Under the pieces are notes generated by a model that saw only the letters and a program-made list of their open reading frames with translations, ran no database searches and was not told the DNA's origin. 34,343 nucleotides of DNA, from assembly GCA_028820505.1 (NCBI GenBank), contig JAPPIT010000091.1, positions 1-34,343 of the forward strand, in the 5' to 3' direction. The stretch is from Defluviicoccus sp. GTDB taxonomy: Bacteria > Pseudomonadota > Alphaproteobacteria > MPNO01. Position numbers and translations under genes: made by a program. Position 1 is the stretch's first letter, and the number at the start of each line of letters is the position of its first letter. This document shows positions 15,139-23,581 of this stretch, one piece after another.

Positions 15139-16902
15139 ATGACGACCGACGATAGCGGCCGCCGTTCGGGCATGCGTTACGAGGCGAACGAGAAGCCGCC
15201 GCCGGCGCTCGCCTTCGGCCTAGGCCTTCAGCTCGCCATCCTTACCGCCGGGGGCATCGTCCTGACCCCCGCGATCGTGGTGCGCGCCGCCGGCGGCTCC
15301 GAGGACTTTCTCGCATGGGCGGTGTTCGCCGCGGTGGCGATCAGCGGCGCGACGACGGTGCTGCAGGCCGTGCGCGTCGGCCGGCTGGGCGCGGGTTATG
15401 TCCTCGCGATGGGCACCTCCGGCGCTTTCATCGCGATCTGCGTCGCGGCCATCGCGAAGGGCGGCCCGGCGATGCTCGCCACGCTGGTCGTCGCCTCCGC
15501 CCTGTTCCAGTTCGCGCTCGCCGCGAGGCTTTCGCTGTTCCGCCGGATCCTCACCCCGACCGTGGCGGGGACGGTGATCATGCTGATCCCGGTCACCGTG
15601 ATGCCGATCATCTTCGGCATGCTGAAGGCGGTTCCGGACGGCAGCCCGCAATTCGCCGCTCCGGTCAGCGCGCTGGTGACCGTCGTCGTCATTGCCGGCA
15701 TCGCGCTCAAGGCAACCGGGGCGCTGCGGCTCTGGGCGCCCGTGGTCGGCGTGGTCGTCGGCTCCGTCGTCGCCGGGTTCTACGGCCTCTACGACATCGA
15801 CCGTGTCGCGAACGCCGCGTGGATCGGCCTCCCCGAAGGTTCCTGGCCCGGGCTCGATCTCGATTTCGGGCCGGTCTTCTGGACGCTGCTTCCCGCCTTC
15901 GTCTTCGTGACGCTGGTCGGCGCGATCGAGACGATCGGCGACGCCGTCGCCATCCAGCGCGTGTCCTGGCGCAAGCCCCGGGCGGTGGACTTCCGGGCCG
16001 TGCAGGGGGCGGTGGCGGCGGACGGCATGGGCAACCTGCTCTCGGGCCTCGCCGCGACGGTTCCGAACACGACCTACTCGACCAGCGTTTCGGTGACCGA
16101 GCTCACCGGGGTCGCGGCCCGCCGGGTGGGGATCGCGCTCGGCGTCGTGTTCGTCGCCGCGGCGTTCCTTCCCAAGGCGCTCGCGGTGGTGCTCGCGATC
16201 CCGGGCCCGGTCGCCGCGGCCTATGTCACCGTTCTGCTCGCCATGCTCTTCGTGCTCGGCATGAAAATCGTCGTCCAGGACGGGATCGACTACCGCAAGG
16301 GGCTGATCGCGGGGATCTCCTTCTGGGCCGGGGTGGGCTTCCAGCACGGGCTGATCTTTCCCGAATATTTCGCCGAATTCGCCGGCGGGCTGCTCGAGAA
16401 CGGCATGACCGCGGGCGGTCTGGTGGCGATCGTCCTGACCTTGTTCGTGGAGCTGACGGAACCCCGGCGCCGGCGGGTCGAGGTCGCCTTCGATATCTCG
16501 GAATTGCCCAGGATCAGGGAATTCCTCGCCGGTTTCGCGGCCCGGGGCGGCTGGGACGACGCCATGACGCACCGCCTCGACGCCGCCGCCGAGGAGACGC
16601 TGCTGACGCTTCTGGAAGCGGATGGAGAAGAGGAGGGGGCGGAACGGCGCCTGCTGCTTACCGCGCACCGCGAAGGCGGCGGCGCGGTGCTGGAGTTCAT
16701 CGCCGCGCCCGGCGAGGAAAACCTGCAGGACCGCATAGCCCTGCTCGCCGAGCGGGCGGAGGAGGGTCCGGCCGACCGCGAGGTGTCGTTGCGCCTGCTG
16801 CGCCATCTCGCCTCGTCGGTGCACCACCAGCAATACCACGGCACGGATATCGTGACCGTCCGCGTCGACACGCCGACGGGCGCGGTCGTCGGGGCGACCT
16901 AG
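15139..16902 (+). CDS. NCS2 nucleobase permease fused to an RsbW-like ATPase domain
   Basis: Residues 20-445 form a hydrophobic NCS2 (xanthine/uracil permease, SLC23) transporter. GAIETIGDAV places Glu264 at the substrate-binding glutamate of helix 8, and VAADGMGNLLSG gives Asp295 at the helix-9 aspartate, as in the xanthine permease XanQ. The next signature is divergent: STSVSVTELTG in place of the usual QN-containing motif. From about 447 to 587 a soluble domain follows (FDISELPRIREFLAGF, then AAAEETLLTLLEA, then LLRHLASSVHHQQYHGTDIV), which looks like a GHKL/RsbW anti-sigma-type ATPase. The N-box asparagine appears replaced by Leu489, so ATP binding may be lost. The ATG at 15139 has only a weak GGA upstream. 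The TAXI-TRAP permease starts 11 bases later. Confidence 0.85.
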   Translation: MTTDDSGRRSGMRYEANEKPPPALAFGLGLQLAILTAGGIVLTPAIVVRAAGGSEDFLAWAVFAAVAISGATTVLQAVRVGRLGAGYVLAMGTSGAFIAICVAAIAKGGPAMLATLVVASALFQFALAARLSLFRRILTPTVAGTVIMLIPVTVMPIIFGMLKAVPDGSPQFAAPVSALVTVVVIAGIALKATGALRLWAPVVGVVVGSVVAGFYGLYDIDRVANAAWIGLPEGSWPGLDLDFGPVFWTLLPAFVFVTLVGAIETIGDAVAIQRVSWRKPRAVDFRAVQGAVAADGMGNLLSGLAATVPNTTYSTSVSVTELTGVAARRVGIALGVVFVAAAFLPKALAVVLAIPGPVAAAYVTVLLAMLFVLGMKIVVQDGIDYRKGLIAGISFWAGVGFQHGLIFPEYFAEFAGGLLENGMTAGGLVAIVLTLFVELTEPRRRRVEVAFDISELPRIREFLAGFAARGGWDDAMTHRLDAAAEETLLTLLEADGEEEGAERRLLLTAHREGGGAVLEFIAAPGEENLQDRIALLAERAEEGPADREVSLRLLRHLASSVHHQQYHGTDIVTVRVDTPTGAVVGAT

Positions 16903-16913
16903 GAATAACCCGC

Positions 16914-18878
16914 GTGCCGGGCATCGACATCGTGGGCTGGCTGACGCGGGCGATCGCCTTCGGCATCGCTTCGGTCGCGATCTACACCGCGGCGTTCGGA
17001 GTGATCGACGAGATCTACCAGCGCTCGATCACCGTCGGCGCGTCGGTCATCCTGGTCACCCTCACGGTCCCCCTGGTGCGGATTTACACTGCCGGCGGGC
17101 GGGTCGTCCGCGCCGCCCTGCTCGCTGTCGACGGGACGTTGATCGCCCTGATGGCACTTTCGCTCTACTGGTTCGCCTCCGTCTATGACGAGCTGGAGAG
17201 CGGACTCTACGACTTCCTGCCGGATGACATCCTGATCGGCGCAGGCGGGCTGCTCGCGGTGCTGGAGCTGACCCGGCGCGCCTTCGGCTGGCCGCTCGCC
17301 GTGCTGTCGCTGCTCTGCGTCGCCTATGCGCTCTTCGGAGAAGACTTGCCGTGGATCTTCGCCCATGCCGGCTACGACCTCGAAACCGTGATGCGCACGG
17401 TCTGGTACTCGTTCGACGGCGTCTTCGGGTTCATCGTCATCACGGTCATCTCGCTGATCTTCATCTTCATCGTGTTCGGATCGGTGCTGGAGGCGACCGG
17501 GGCGGGCGCCGTGCTGCTCCGTATCGCGGTCAGCCTCACCGGGGGTCTGAGGGGCGGCCCGGCGCACGCCGCCATCGCCGCCAGCGGGTTCTTCGGGACC
17601 ATTTCCGGCAGCGTTTCCGCGAATGTGGTCGGGACCGGCGTGTTCACCATCCCGATGATCAAGGAGCGCGGCTTCCGGAACTCGTTCGCCGGCGGCGTCG
17701 AGGCGGCGGCATCCTCCGGTGGGCAGTTCATGCCGCCGGTCATGGGCGCGGTTGCCTTCGTGATGGCCGACGTGACCGGCATCCCCTATGTGGTGATCAT
17801 CGGCGCGGCGCTGATGCCGGCGCTGTTCTACTACGCCAGCCTGTTCGCCGCCGTGTGGGTGGAAGCGGCGCGAAACGGTATCGAGGCGATCCCCCGGTCC
17901 CGGCGTCAGAAGGTCTCGCGCCGCGACTGGTGGATGTCGCTGATGTTCGTGATCCCGATCCTCGTGATCATCGGCGTGCTGATAACCGGGCGCTCGCCCG
18001 CCATGGCCGGGCTATGGGCGACGATCGTAGGGGCGGCGCTCGGGGCGATGAACCCGGAAGTTCGCAGGAAACCGCAGCTCTATCTGTCGGCGCTGGTGAG
18101 GGGCGGCGAGCAATGCGGTCGGATCATGGTCGCGGTGGCCGCGATCGGGATCATCGTGGGCGTGATGAACCTGACCGGCCTCGGGATCAGGTTCTCCAAC
18201 ATGATCCTGACCTTCGCCGGGACCGACCTGTTCTTCGCCATGTTCCTGGTCGCGGTGGCCAGCGTGATCCTCGGGATGGGGCTGCCCACCATCCCCGCCT
18301 ACTTGATCATCGTGCTGATCATGGGACAGGCGATCGAGAACCTCGGCGTGCCCAAGATTCTGGTCCACCTGTTCGTGCTCTACTACGGCGTGCTGTCGGC
18401 GATCATCCCGCCGGTGGCCATCGCCGCCTATGCGGCCGCGCCCATTGCGGGCGCCAATCCGATGACCACGGCGGTACAGGCGCTGAAGCTCTCCTTCGTC
18501 GGCTTCATCGTTCCCTTCGTCTTCGTCTACAACCCGTCGCTCTCGCTGGTGATCGGCTTCGAGACCCTCCCGTTCGTCTGGGTGGTGGTGCGGCTAGGGC
18601 TTGCGATCTGGCTGATAACGACGGCGCTCGGCGGCGTCGACCGGACGCGTCTGCCGCCCTGGTCGAGAGCCGCGCGGCTGGTCCTCGGCCTCGGCGCGCT
18701 TCTCGGCATGACGGAAATCCAGCTCGGGGCGGTCGCCCTGTCGGCGGCGCTGCTGTTTGCCGAGTGGAAACGGGCGGAAAGTGCTAACGTTCGGGACGGA
18801 AACGGGGGCGCCGGAACGGCCCCGCGAGTCCGGCGGCAATCGTCGGACCCAGACCGCAAGGAGGCATCGAACCCATGA
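16914..18878 (+). CDS. TAXI-type TRAP transporter, fused small and large permease subunits
   Basis: The 654-residue protein is a 4TM/12TM TRAP permease in which the DctQ-like and DctM-like parts are fused, the form that works with TAXI binding proteins. An N-terminal hydrophobic section (about 1-140) is followed by the DctM core, with FGTISGSVSANVVGTGVFT, AAASSGGQFMPPVMGA, and GMGLPTIPAYLI motifs that line the transport site in TRAP permeases. The GTG at 16914 follows AGGAA by 8 bases. Its TGA overlaps the ATG of the binding protein (ATGA). The order permease then binding protein is one of the usual TAXI layouts. Such systems import organic acids with sodium; the substrate is unknown. Confidence 0.92.
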   Translation: MPGIDIVGWLTRAIAFGIASVAIYTAAFGVIDEIYQRSITVGASVILVTLTVPLVRIYTAGGRVVRAALLAVDGTLIALMALSLYWFASVYDELESGLYDFLPDDILIGAGGLLAVLELTRRAFGWPLAVLSLLCVAYALFGEDLPWIFAHAGYDLETVMRTVWYSFDGVFGFIVITVISLIFIFIVFGSVLEATGAGAVLLRIAVSLTGGLRGGPAHAAIAASGFFGTISGSVSANVVGTGVFTIPMIKERGFRNSFAGGVEAAASSGGQFMPPVMGAVAFVMADVTGIPYVVIIGAALMPALFYYASLFAAVWVEAARNGIEAIPRSRRQKVSRRDWWMSLMFVIPILVIIGVLITGRSPAMAGLWATIVGAALGAMNPEVRRKPQLYLSALVRGGEQCGRIMVAVAAIGIIVGVMNLTGLGIRFSNMILTFAGTDLFFAMFLVAVASVILGMGLPTIPAYLIIVLIMGQAIENLGVPKILVHLFVLYYGVLSAIIPPVAIAAYAAAPIAGANPMTTAVQALKLSFVGFIVPFVFVYNPSLSLVIGFETLPFVWVVVRLGLAIWLITTALGGVDRTRLPPWSRAARLVLGLGALLGMTEIQLGAVALSAALLFAEWKRAESANVRDGNGGAGTAPRVRRQSSDPDRKEASNP

Positions 18879-19879
18879 AAATTCTCCGAACGCTCGCAAT
18901 CGCGGCGCTGGCTGCCGGTCTCGCCGGCGGCGCTCAGGCCAAGGAATTCTACAAGATGTCGACGATCAGCCTGCCGACGCCGTTCGCCATCAATACGACG
19001 TTCGCGAAGCTGGTGCAGAAATACAATCCGGACATCGAGATCCAGATCAACGCCACCGGCGCAGCGCCCCGCCACGCCCTCGATGCGGCGCGGGGCAAGA
19101 CCGACTTCCTGATGGGGGCCCCGTCGGTCCACTATTTGATGTCGAACGCCAAGGCCATGTTCGCCAAGGTCAAGGACGCCAAGGAACTCTCGAAGAACCT
19201 GCGCGCGGTGTTCAACTACCGGATCGGCTTTTACCAGTTCGGCGTCTATGAGGATTCGGGCATCAAGAAGATGTCGGATCTCAAGGGCAAGCGGGTGTTT
19301 CTCGGCCCGCCGGCCGCGGTCCAGCGGGTGGTCGCCGGCGGCTTCGTCAAGGCAATCACCGGGCTGGAGCCGGGCAAGGACTACGAGGTCATCAAGCTGG
19401 GCTTCTCACCCGCCATGCAGGCCTTCCAGGACCGCCAGATCGACGTCCTCGTGGCGTCCGGCAACCCGCCCGCCTCGAACTTCGTGCAGGTGGCGCTGAC
19501 CAACAAGATCCGCTTCCTCGGGGCGACCGACGCGGACTGGGAAAAGCCGGCGATGAAGAAGGTGATGGCGCTCCCCGGGCGGACGCGGGGCCAGTTCGCG
19601 GCCGATATCTACGGCGCGAACCAGGCCAATGAGAAGCCGGTACAGACGATCGCCGCCTGGGTCGGGCTGGTCACCCGGAAGGGGATCCCGGACGAGGTCA
19701 TCTACAAAATGACCAAGACCTTCTGGGAGCATATCGACGAGATGCACGCCGTCGCCCCGTGGGCCAAGGACGCCATCAACATCGGCAACGCCTTCAAGCA
19801 GATGAACATGAAGCTGCACCCCGGCGCGCTTCGCTACTACAAGGAAGCGGGCGTCAACGTGCCCAAGGGCGCCATGTAG
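18875..19879 (+). CDS. TAXI family TRAP transporter substrate-binding protein
   Basis: The 334-residue exported protein has a signal peptide (MKILRTLAIAALAAGLAGG, cleavage near AQA at 22). The mature domain has the TAXI layout: INATGAAPRHALDAARGKTDF, then DLKGKRVFLGPP and FQDRQIDVLVASG. It captures the ligand in the periplasm and hands it to the fused permease. AAGGAGG at 18858-18864 gives a strong ribosome site inside the end of the permease gene, and the ATG overlaps the permease stop, so it is probably made in excess of the permease. An imperfect terminator-like hairpin follows the stop. Confidence 0.92.
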   Translation: MKILRTLAIAALAAGLAGGAQAKEFYKMSTISLPTPFAINTTFAKLVQKYNPDIEIQINATGAAPRHALDAARGKTDFLMGAPSVHYLMSNAKAMFAKVKDAKELSKNLRAVFNYRIGFYQFGVYEDSGIKKMSDLKGKRVFLGPPAAVQRVVAGGFVKAITGLEPGKDYEVIKLGFSPAMQAFQDRQIDVLVASGNPPASNFVQVALTNKIRFLGATDADWEKPAMKKVMALPGRTRGQFAADIYGANQANEKPVQTIAAWVGLVTRKGIPDEVIYKMTKTFWEHIDEMHAVAPWAKDAINIGNAFKQMNMKLHPGALRYYKEAGVNVPKGAM

Positions 19880-19891
19880 AACGGTCCGCGC

Positions 19892-19910
19892 GCGGGAGGA
19901 TCTCTCCCGC
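19892..19910 (+). terminator. Hairpin after the TAXI operon (weak terminator or attenuator)
   Basis: GCGGGAG (19892-19898) pairs with CTCCCGC (19904-19910) across a 5-base loop, starting 13 bases after the binding-protein stop. No T-run follows, so termination would be weak or Rho-assisted. It lies 20 bases before the protease start and could lower read-through into it. Confidence 0.35.
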
Positions 19911-19929
19911 TGCCCTGCGGCGCTGTCCC

Positions 19930-21210
19930 ATGCGTAACCGCGGCGCGGCTTTGGCGCTCGCTGCGGCGCTCGCGCTGCCGAACGGGTCGATCGCTGACGG
20001 CAACGACAGCGAAGCCCGCTGGCTCCGTCTCGCCGTCGAACGGCTGTGCCCCCAACCCGGTTTGTCCGGCCTCGATGCGCAGGACGCCATACCCGGCAGC
20101 TGGTTGCTGGACGAGACGCGCCGGCCCGACGATCGGGACCCGCGGCGCATCGCGGTCCGCCTTCTGCTGCCGGGCGCCGACCGGCTGACCGTCGAGCGGC
20201 GGCAATTCAGGGGCAGGCTGCGCCAGTTCCGGGTTGCCTACGCCGTGCGGGACGGCGACCGGCTTCGGCCCTCCTTTCAGGCGATTGCGGATGGCGGGTG
20301 CACCGTCCGGTCCGGGCGGGCGATCCGGGCGGAAGGCGATGCCTGGCGGTATCTCGATCAGCTGGAAGGCGATCTCGAAACGCTGAAATGGACCGAGACC
20401 CTGCAGGCCCCGTGGCCCGTCGGAGTCGATCCCGGCGGCGTTCGGGTGGCCCTGGTAGACTCCGGCCTCGCCTACGATCTGCCGCCGTTTCGCGACCGGC
20501 TGGCCCGCGACGGCGAGGGAAAGCCGCTGGGATACGACTATTGGGACCTCGACCCCTGGCCCTATGACGGGGACGTTTCGCGCGGCCCCTTCCTTCCCAT
20601 CCGTCACGGAACCGCGGTGGCGTCGATCCTCGCGCGGGAAGCGCCCGACGCCGCGTTGGTTCCGTTCCGCTATCCGCGCCCCGATATGAGCCGCATGGGC
20701 GAACTGGTCGCACGCGCGGTCCAGGCCGGCGTCCGCATCCTCGCCATGCCGCTCGGCAGCCGCAAACCCGAAGACTGGCGTGCGTTCGAGCGCGCGCTCC
20801 GCGGTCGCGACATCCTCGCGATCGTCTCGGCGGGCAACGACGGTCGCGATATCGACAGGGAGCCGGTCTACCCCGCCGCTCTCGCGCTGGAAAACATCGT
20901 CACCGTCACCTCGGCCGATGCATTCGGACGCCTCGCTTCGGGGTCGAACTGGGGAGCGGAGACCGTCGATGTGATGCTGCCGGCCGAGAACCTGGAGATC
21001 GTCGACTTTCGCGGCGCATCGGGAAAGGCCTCAGGCTCCTCTTACGCGGTTCCGCGTCTTGCCGCGCTTGCCGCGAGAATCCTGGCGCGTCATCCGGGGC
21101 TCGGCGCGGCCGAGCTGAAGGCGCGCGTTCTGGCACGCGCGACGCCGTCTCCGTTCGAACGCAAGGACGTCGTCTCGGCCGGCTGGATTCCCGACCCGCT
21201 CTCGGATTGA
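19930..21210 (+). CDS. Exported S8 (subtilisin-family) serine protease
   Basis: The 426-residue product starts with a signal peptide (MRNRGAALALAAALALPNGS). After an N-terminal region of about 130 residues of unknown fold comes a peptidase S8 domain. The catalytic triad is readable: Asp177 in VALVDSGLA, His226 in IRHGTAVASIL and Ser371 in GSSYAVPRLAAL; Asn303 in SAGNDG fits the oxyanion-hole residue. The usual GTSMA motif is GSSYA. The domain is small, with no obvious C-terminal extension. The ATG at 19930 is chosen because it opens directly into the signal peptide; the longer frame upstream lies in the TAXI gene. It converges with the trypsin-like protease gene, only 5 bases separating the stops. 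Confidence 0.85.
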   Translation: MRNRGAALALAAALALPNGSIADGNDSEARWLRLAVERLCPQPGLSGLDAQDAIPGSWLLDETRRPDDRDPRRIAVRLLLPGADRLTVERRQFRGRLRQFRVAYAVRDGDRLRPSFQAIADGGCTVRSGRAIRAEGDAWRYLDQLEGDLETLKWTETLQAPWPVGVDPGGVRVALVDSGLAYDLPPFRDRLARDGEGKPLGYDYWDLDPWPYDGDVSRGPFLPIRHGTAVASILAREAPDAALVPFRYPRPDMSRMGELVARAVQAGVRILAMPLGSRKPEDWRAFERALRGRDILAIVSAGNDGRDIDREPVYPAALALENIVTVTSADAFGRLASGSNWGAETVDVMLPAENLEIVDFRGASGKASGSSYAVPRLAALAARILARHPGLGAAELKARVLARATPSPFERKDVVSAGWIPDPLSD

Positions 21211-21215
21211 CCGGA

Positions 21216-23219
21216 CTACCTGCGCCTCGGCGCGGGCGGCGCGGCGTCGATGAACCGGCGGGCGGCCCTGGCCTGCTGCGGATCGGCCTTCAGGAGCGCG
21301 CGGTAGGCCTCTTCGGCGAGTTCGGGTGCGTTCCCCCAAACGCCCGACTGTATGGCGAACCGCAGGACCCGCGGGTCGTCGGGCGCGAGGCGCATCGTCC
21401 GGCGGGCATGTCCGGTCATCTCGGCGAAGCGGCCGGCGAGCTGAAGGGACACCAGCAGCGAAACCCGCGCGTTGATCGAGTTCGGGACCTGTTCGGCGGC
21501 TTCGCGGTGCAGGGCGACGGCACCGCCGAAATCGCCCGCCCGCGCCAGGACGCGTCCCGCTTCGAGCAGCTGTCCGTGGTTCATCGCCGCGGCGCAGGTC
21601 TTCGCCACCTCCTCGCGGCCGGACCGGTCCGTCGCGCGCCGGCGGATGGCCTCCGTGGCGGCGGCGCAGTCGGACAGGGCTTTCCCCAACAGGCGGGTCA
21701 CCTCGGCGGCCCGCCGGTCCGTGCGGAGCGCCAGAAGCGAGCGGACGGCCTTGAGGGGCATCGCCTCGAACCGCCCCTCGCCGCCGCCCACGGCGATCCC
21801 CGCCAGCTGTCCGAGCTCGTCCACCAGAGCGCCGCCGCTCACCCCGGGTTGCATGCGCGCCCGGACGTGGAGCCGCCCCAACGCCGCCCCTTCCGCCGGT
21901 CCCGCGATCAGCGCGCCGGGCGCGAAGACGCGCACCGCCTTCCGGGCGATGTCGGCGCCGACGGCATAGAAGACGCCGCCCTCCCGGACTTCGGCTTCGA
22001 GGTCCGGCACGAACCCCTTCTCCGGCAGGCCCGGAAGCTCGAGTAATGCGAGATCGCCACGATAGGCGGACGGGATCACGCGTGCCTTCCTCGGTCCGTC
22101 GGGCGTGAAGACCACGGCATCCGGGCGGTCCGCGACGATATGCCGGTTGGTGACCAGGAGCGCGGGACCGATCCGCGTCGCGCTCGCCATCGGATTGAAG
22201 CTGGAAACCGGGAAGACCGCCTGCCGGACGCGGCAGACCGGGGCGGGATGGGGGCAGCGCTCCGCCGATTTCGGCCTCGCCCGCGCCTCCGGCGCTTCCG
22301 GTTTCGCATCGAAGGAGAGAGCGACCGCGTGCCGCTCTCCGGCGCGTTGCAACGTAACTTCGAGCGGCTTGCCAAGGTCGCGGACGACGGCGAGCGCTGC
22401 AATGGCGTCGCGCGGCGTGCGAATTCGGCGGGTGCCGATTTTCAATACCGTGTCGCCCGGCGCGATGCCCGCCCTGGCCGCCGGACCGCCTGCGCTCACC
22501 GCCCTGACCGCGGGCGCGGCAAGGTCGCGCCCGGCGCGTCGGAGTCCCCAGCCGGGCGACGGGTAACGGACTTCGCCGTCGGCAACCAGCGCATCGACGA
22601 CCCGCAGCAGCAGCGCGGTCGAAACGGCGAAATTGACACCGATATCGGTGTCGCCCTTGGAGGCGAAGATCGCCGACATCATGCCGATCAGGCGGCCTTC
22701 CGCGTCGACCAGCGCGCCGCCGGAGACGCCGGGGTTCGAGGCGGCATCCGTCTGGACGAAGTCCTCCACCGGGTTGAACCCCGCGTTCGATACGTTGAGC
22801 GCCGACACCACGCCGCACGTCACCGACAGCCCCAGGCCGAACGCATTGCCGATCGCGCAAACCGGCTGGGCCAGGCGCGGCGCGGGCGCGATCCGGATCG
22901 GCGTGAGCCCGGCCTCGACGCCGAGCACGGCGATGTCGCTCGCCGCGTCCTTCGCGATCAGCCGCGCCGGAAGGATACGCCCGTCCGAAAGTCGGACGTC
23001 GATCCGTCTGGCGGGTTCGACCACATGCCAAGCCGTCGCGATGTGCCCCGGGCGGAGGACCACGCCGCTGCCTTCCGGCGCGGCGCCCGGTCGGCCCGCG
23101 GCGCCGCCTTGCGGGCGTCCCGGCCAGACGGGCAGAACCGAAACCACCGACTTCAACGTATCGGCGGGCAGCGCGTTCGCCGGGGCAGGCTGGAGGCCCG
23201 CGACGGCGAGCAGCAGCAC
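21216..23219 (-). CDS. Tandem trypsin-like protease with PDZ and TPR-like tail
   Basis: This 667-residue predicted exported protein has an unusual layout. A hydrophobic leader (LLLAVAGLQPAPANA) is followed by a DegP/HtrA-like trypsin domain (His65 in AWHVV, Asp95 in SDIAVLG, Ser166 in NPGVSGGAL). A PDZ-like segment follows at about 235-330 (AGIAPGDTVLKIG). A second trypsin-like domain keeps its own triad: His360 in NRHIVAD, Asp389 in GDLALLEL, Ser461 in QPGVSGGAL. The C-terminal 150 residues are Ala/Leu-rich helices with TPR-like spacing (AGDFGGAVALHREAAEQ, APDDPRVLRFA). The start is uncertain. GTG at 23219 is used, 15 bases after the encoded CCA of the tRNA-Ser gene, with no Shine-Dalgarno; no in-frame ATG precedes the catalytic His. 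Confidence 0.82.
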   Translation of the reverse strand: MLLLAVAGLQPAPANALPADTLKSVVSVLPVWPGRPQGGAAGRPGAAPEGSGVVLRPGHIATAWHVVEPARRIDVRLSDGRILPARLIAKDAASDIAVLGVEAGLTPIRIAPAPRLAQPVCAIGNAFGLGLSVTCGVVSALNVSNAGFNPVEDFVQTDAASNPGVSGGALVDAEGRLIGMMSAIFASKGDTDIGVNFAVSTALLLRVVDALVADGEVRYPSPGWGLRRAGRDLAAPAVRAVSAGGPAARAGIAPGDTVLKIGTRRIRTPRDAIAALAVVRDLGKPLEVTLQRAGERHAVALSFDAKPEAPEARARPKSAERCPHPAPVCRVRQAVFPVSSFNPMASATRIGPALLVTNRHIVADRPDAVVFTPDGPRKARVIPSAYRGDLALLELPGLPEKGFVPDLEAEVREGGVFYAVGADIARKAVRVFAPGALIAGPAEGAALGRLHVRARMQPGVSGGALVDELGQLAGIAVGGGEGRFEAMPLKAVRSLLALRTDRRAAEVTRLLGKALSDCAAATEAIRRRATDRSGREEVAKTCAAAMNHGQLLEAGRVLARAGDFGGAVALHREAAEQVPNSINARVSLLVSLQLAGRFAEMTGHARRTMRLAPDDPRVLRFAIQSGVWGNAPELAEEAYRALLKADPQQARAARRFIDAAPPAPRRR

Positions 23220-23233
23220 GACCGCAAGGCGGA

Positions 23234-23326
23234 TGGCGGAGGGAGAGGGATTCGAACCCTCGATAGAGGTATTACCCCTATAACGGTTTAGCAAACCGCC
23301 GCCTTCAGCCACTCGGCCACCCCTCC
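23234..23326 (-). tRNA. tRNA-Ser (GCT anticodon)
   Basis: On the minus strand a full 93-base cloverleaf is readable. The acceptor stem is GGAGGGG with TCCCTCC (one G-T pair). The anticodon stem-loop has loop TTGCTAA, giving anticodon GCT. A long variable arm follows, as expected for a class II tRNA. The T-arm is GAGGG, TTCGAAT, CCCTC. Discriminator G and an encoded CCA end the gene at 23234. The protease gene begins almost at the CCA. Confidence 0.95.
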
Positions 23327-23369
23327 GGCAGGGGTCAGCACTTACCACGGCGCGGGCCGGAATAGAAGG

Positions 23370-23444
23370 TGGTGCCGCAGGAAAGGATTGAACTTTCGAC
23401 CTCACCCTTACCAAGGGTGCGCTCTACCACTGAGCTACTGCGGC
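23370..23444 (-). tRNA. tRNA-Thr (GGT anticodon)
   Basis: On the minus strand, GCCGCAG pairs with CTGCGGC. The D-arm is GCTC/GAGC, the anticodon arm is CACCC-TTGGTAA-GGGTG (anticodon GGT), and the T-arm is GAAAG-TTCAATC-CTTTC. Discriminator A and an encoded CCA complete 75 bases. It lies 43 bases upstream of tRNA-Ser on the same strand, probably one precursor. Confidence 0.95.
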
Positions 23445-23454
23445 GCCGGAGCGT

Positions 23455-23484
23455 TATCTGCCACAGGCCGGGCCGGCCGCGCAA
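23455..23484 (-). promoter_or_regulatory. Candidate promoter for the tRNA-Thr/tRNA-Ser unit
   Basis: On the minus strand, TTGCGC (23484-23479) and CAGATA (23460-23455) are 18 bases apart, and the -10 ends 10 bases before the tRNA-Thr 5' end. Spacing fits sigma-70, while the boxes are only partial matches. The remainder of the 23445-23581 spacer shows nothing else I can name. Confidence 0.35.
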
Positions 23485-23581
23485 TGGATAAGGCACCGCC
23501 TCAGCACGCCGGTCCTATCTGCTCCATATCCCGAAGAGATACCATCCGCCCCTTGGACGTGATCATTGCTCGCCCCTTTGG

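Noticed and set aside
23234..23444. tRNA-flanked integrative element with attachment site
   Set aside because: No integrase gene lies near and I see no direct repeat of a tRNA 3' end in the flanks. Both tRNAs are intact.
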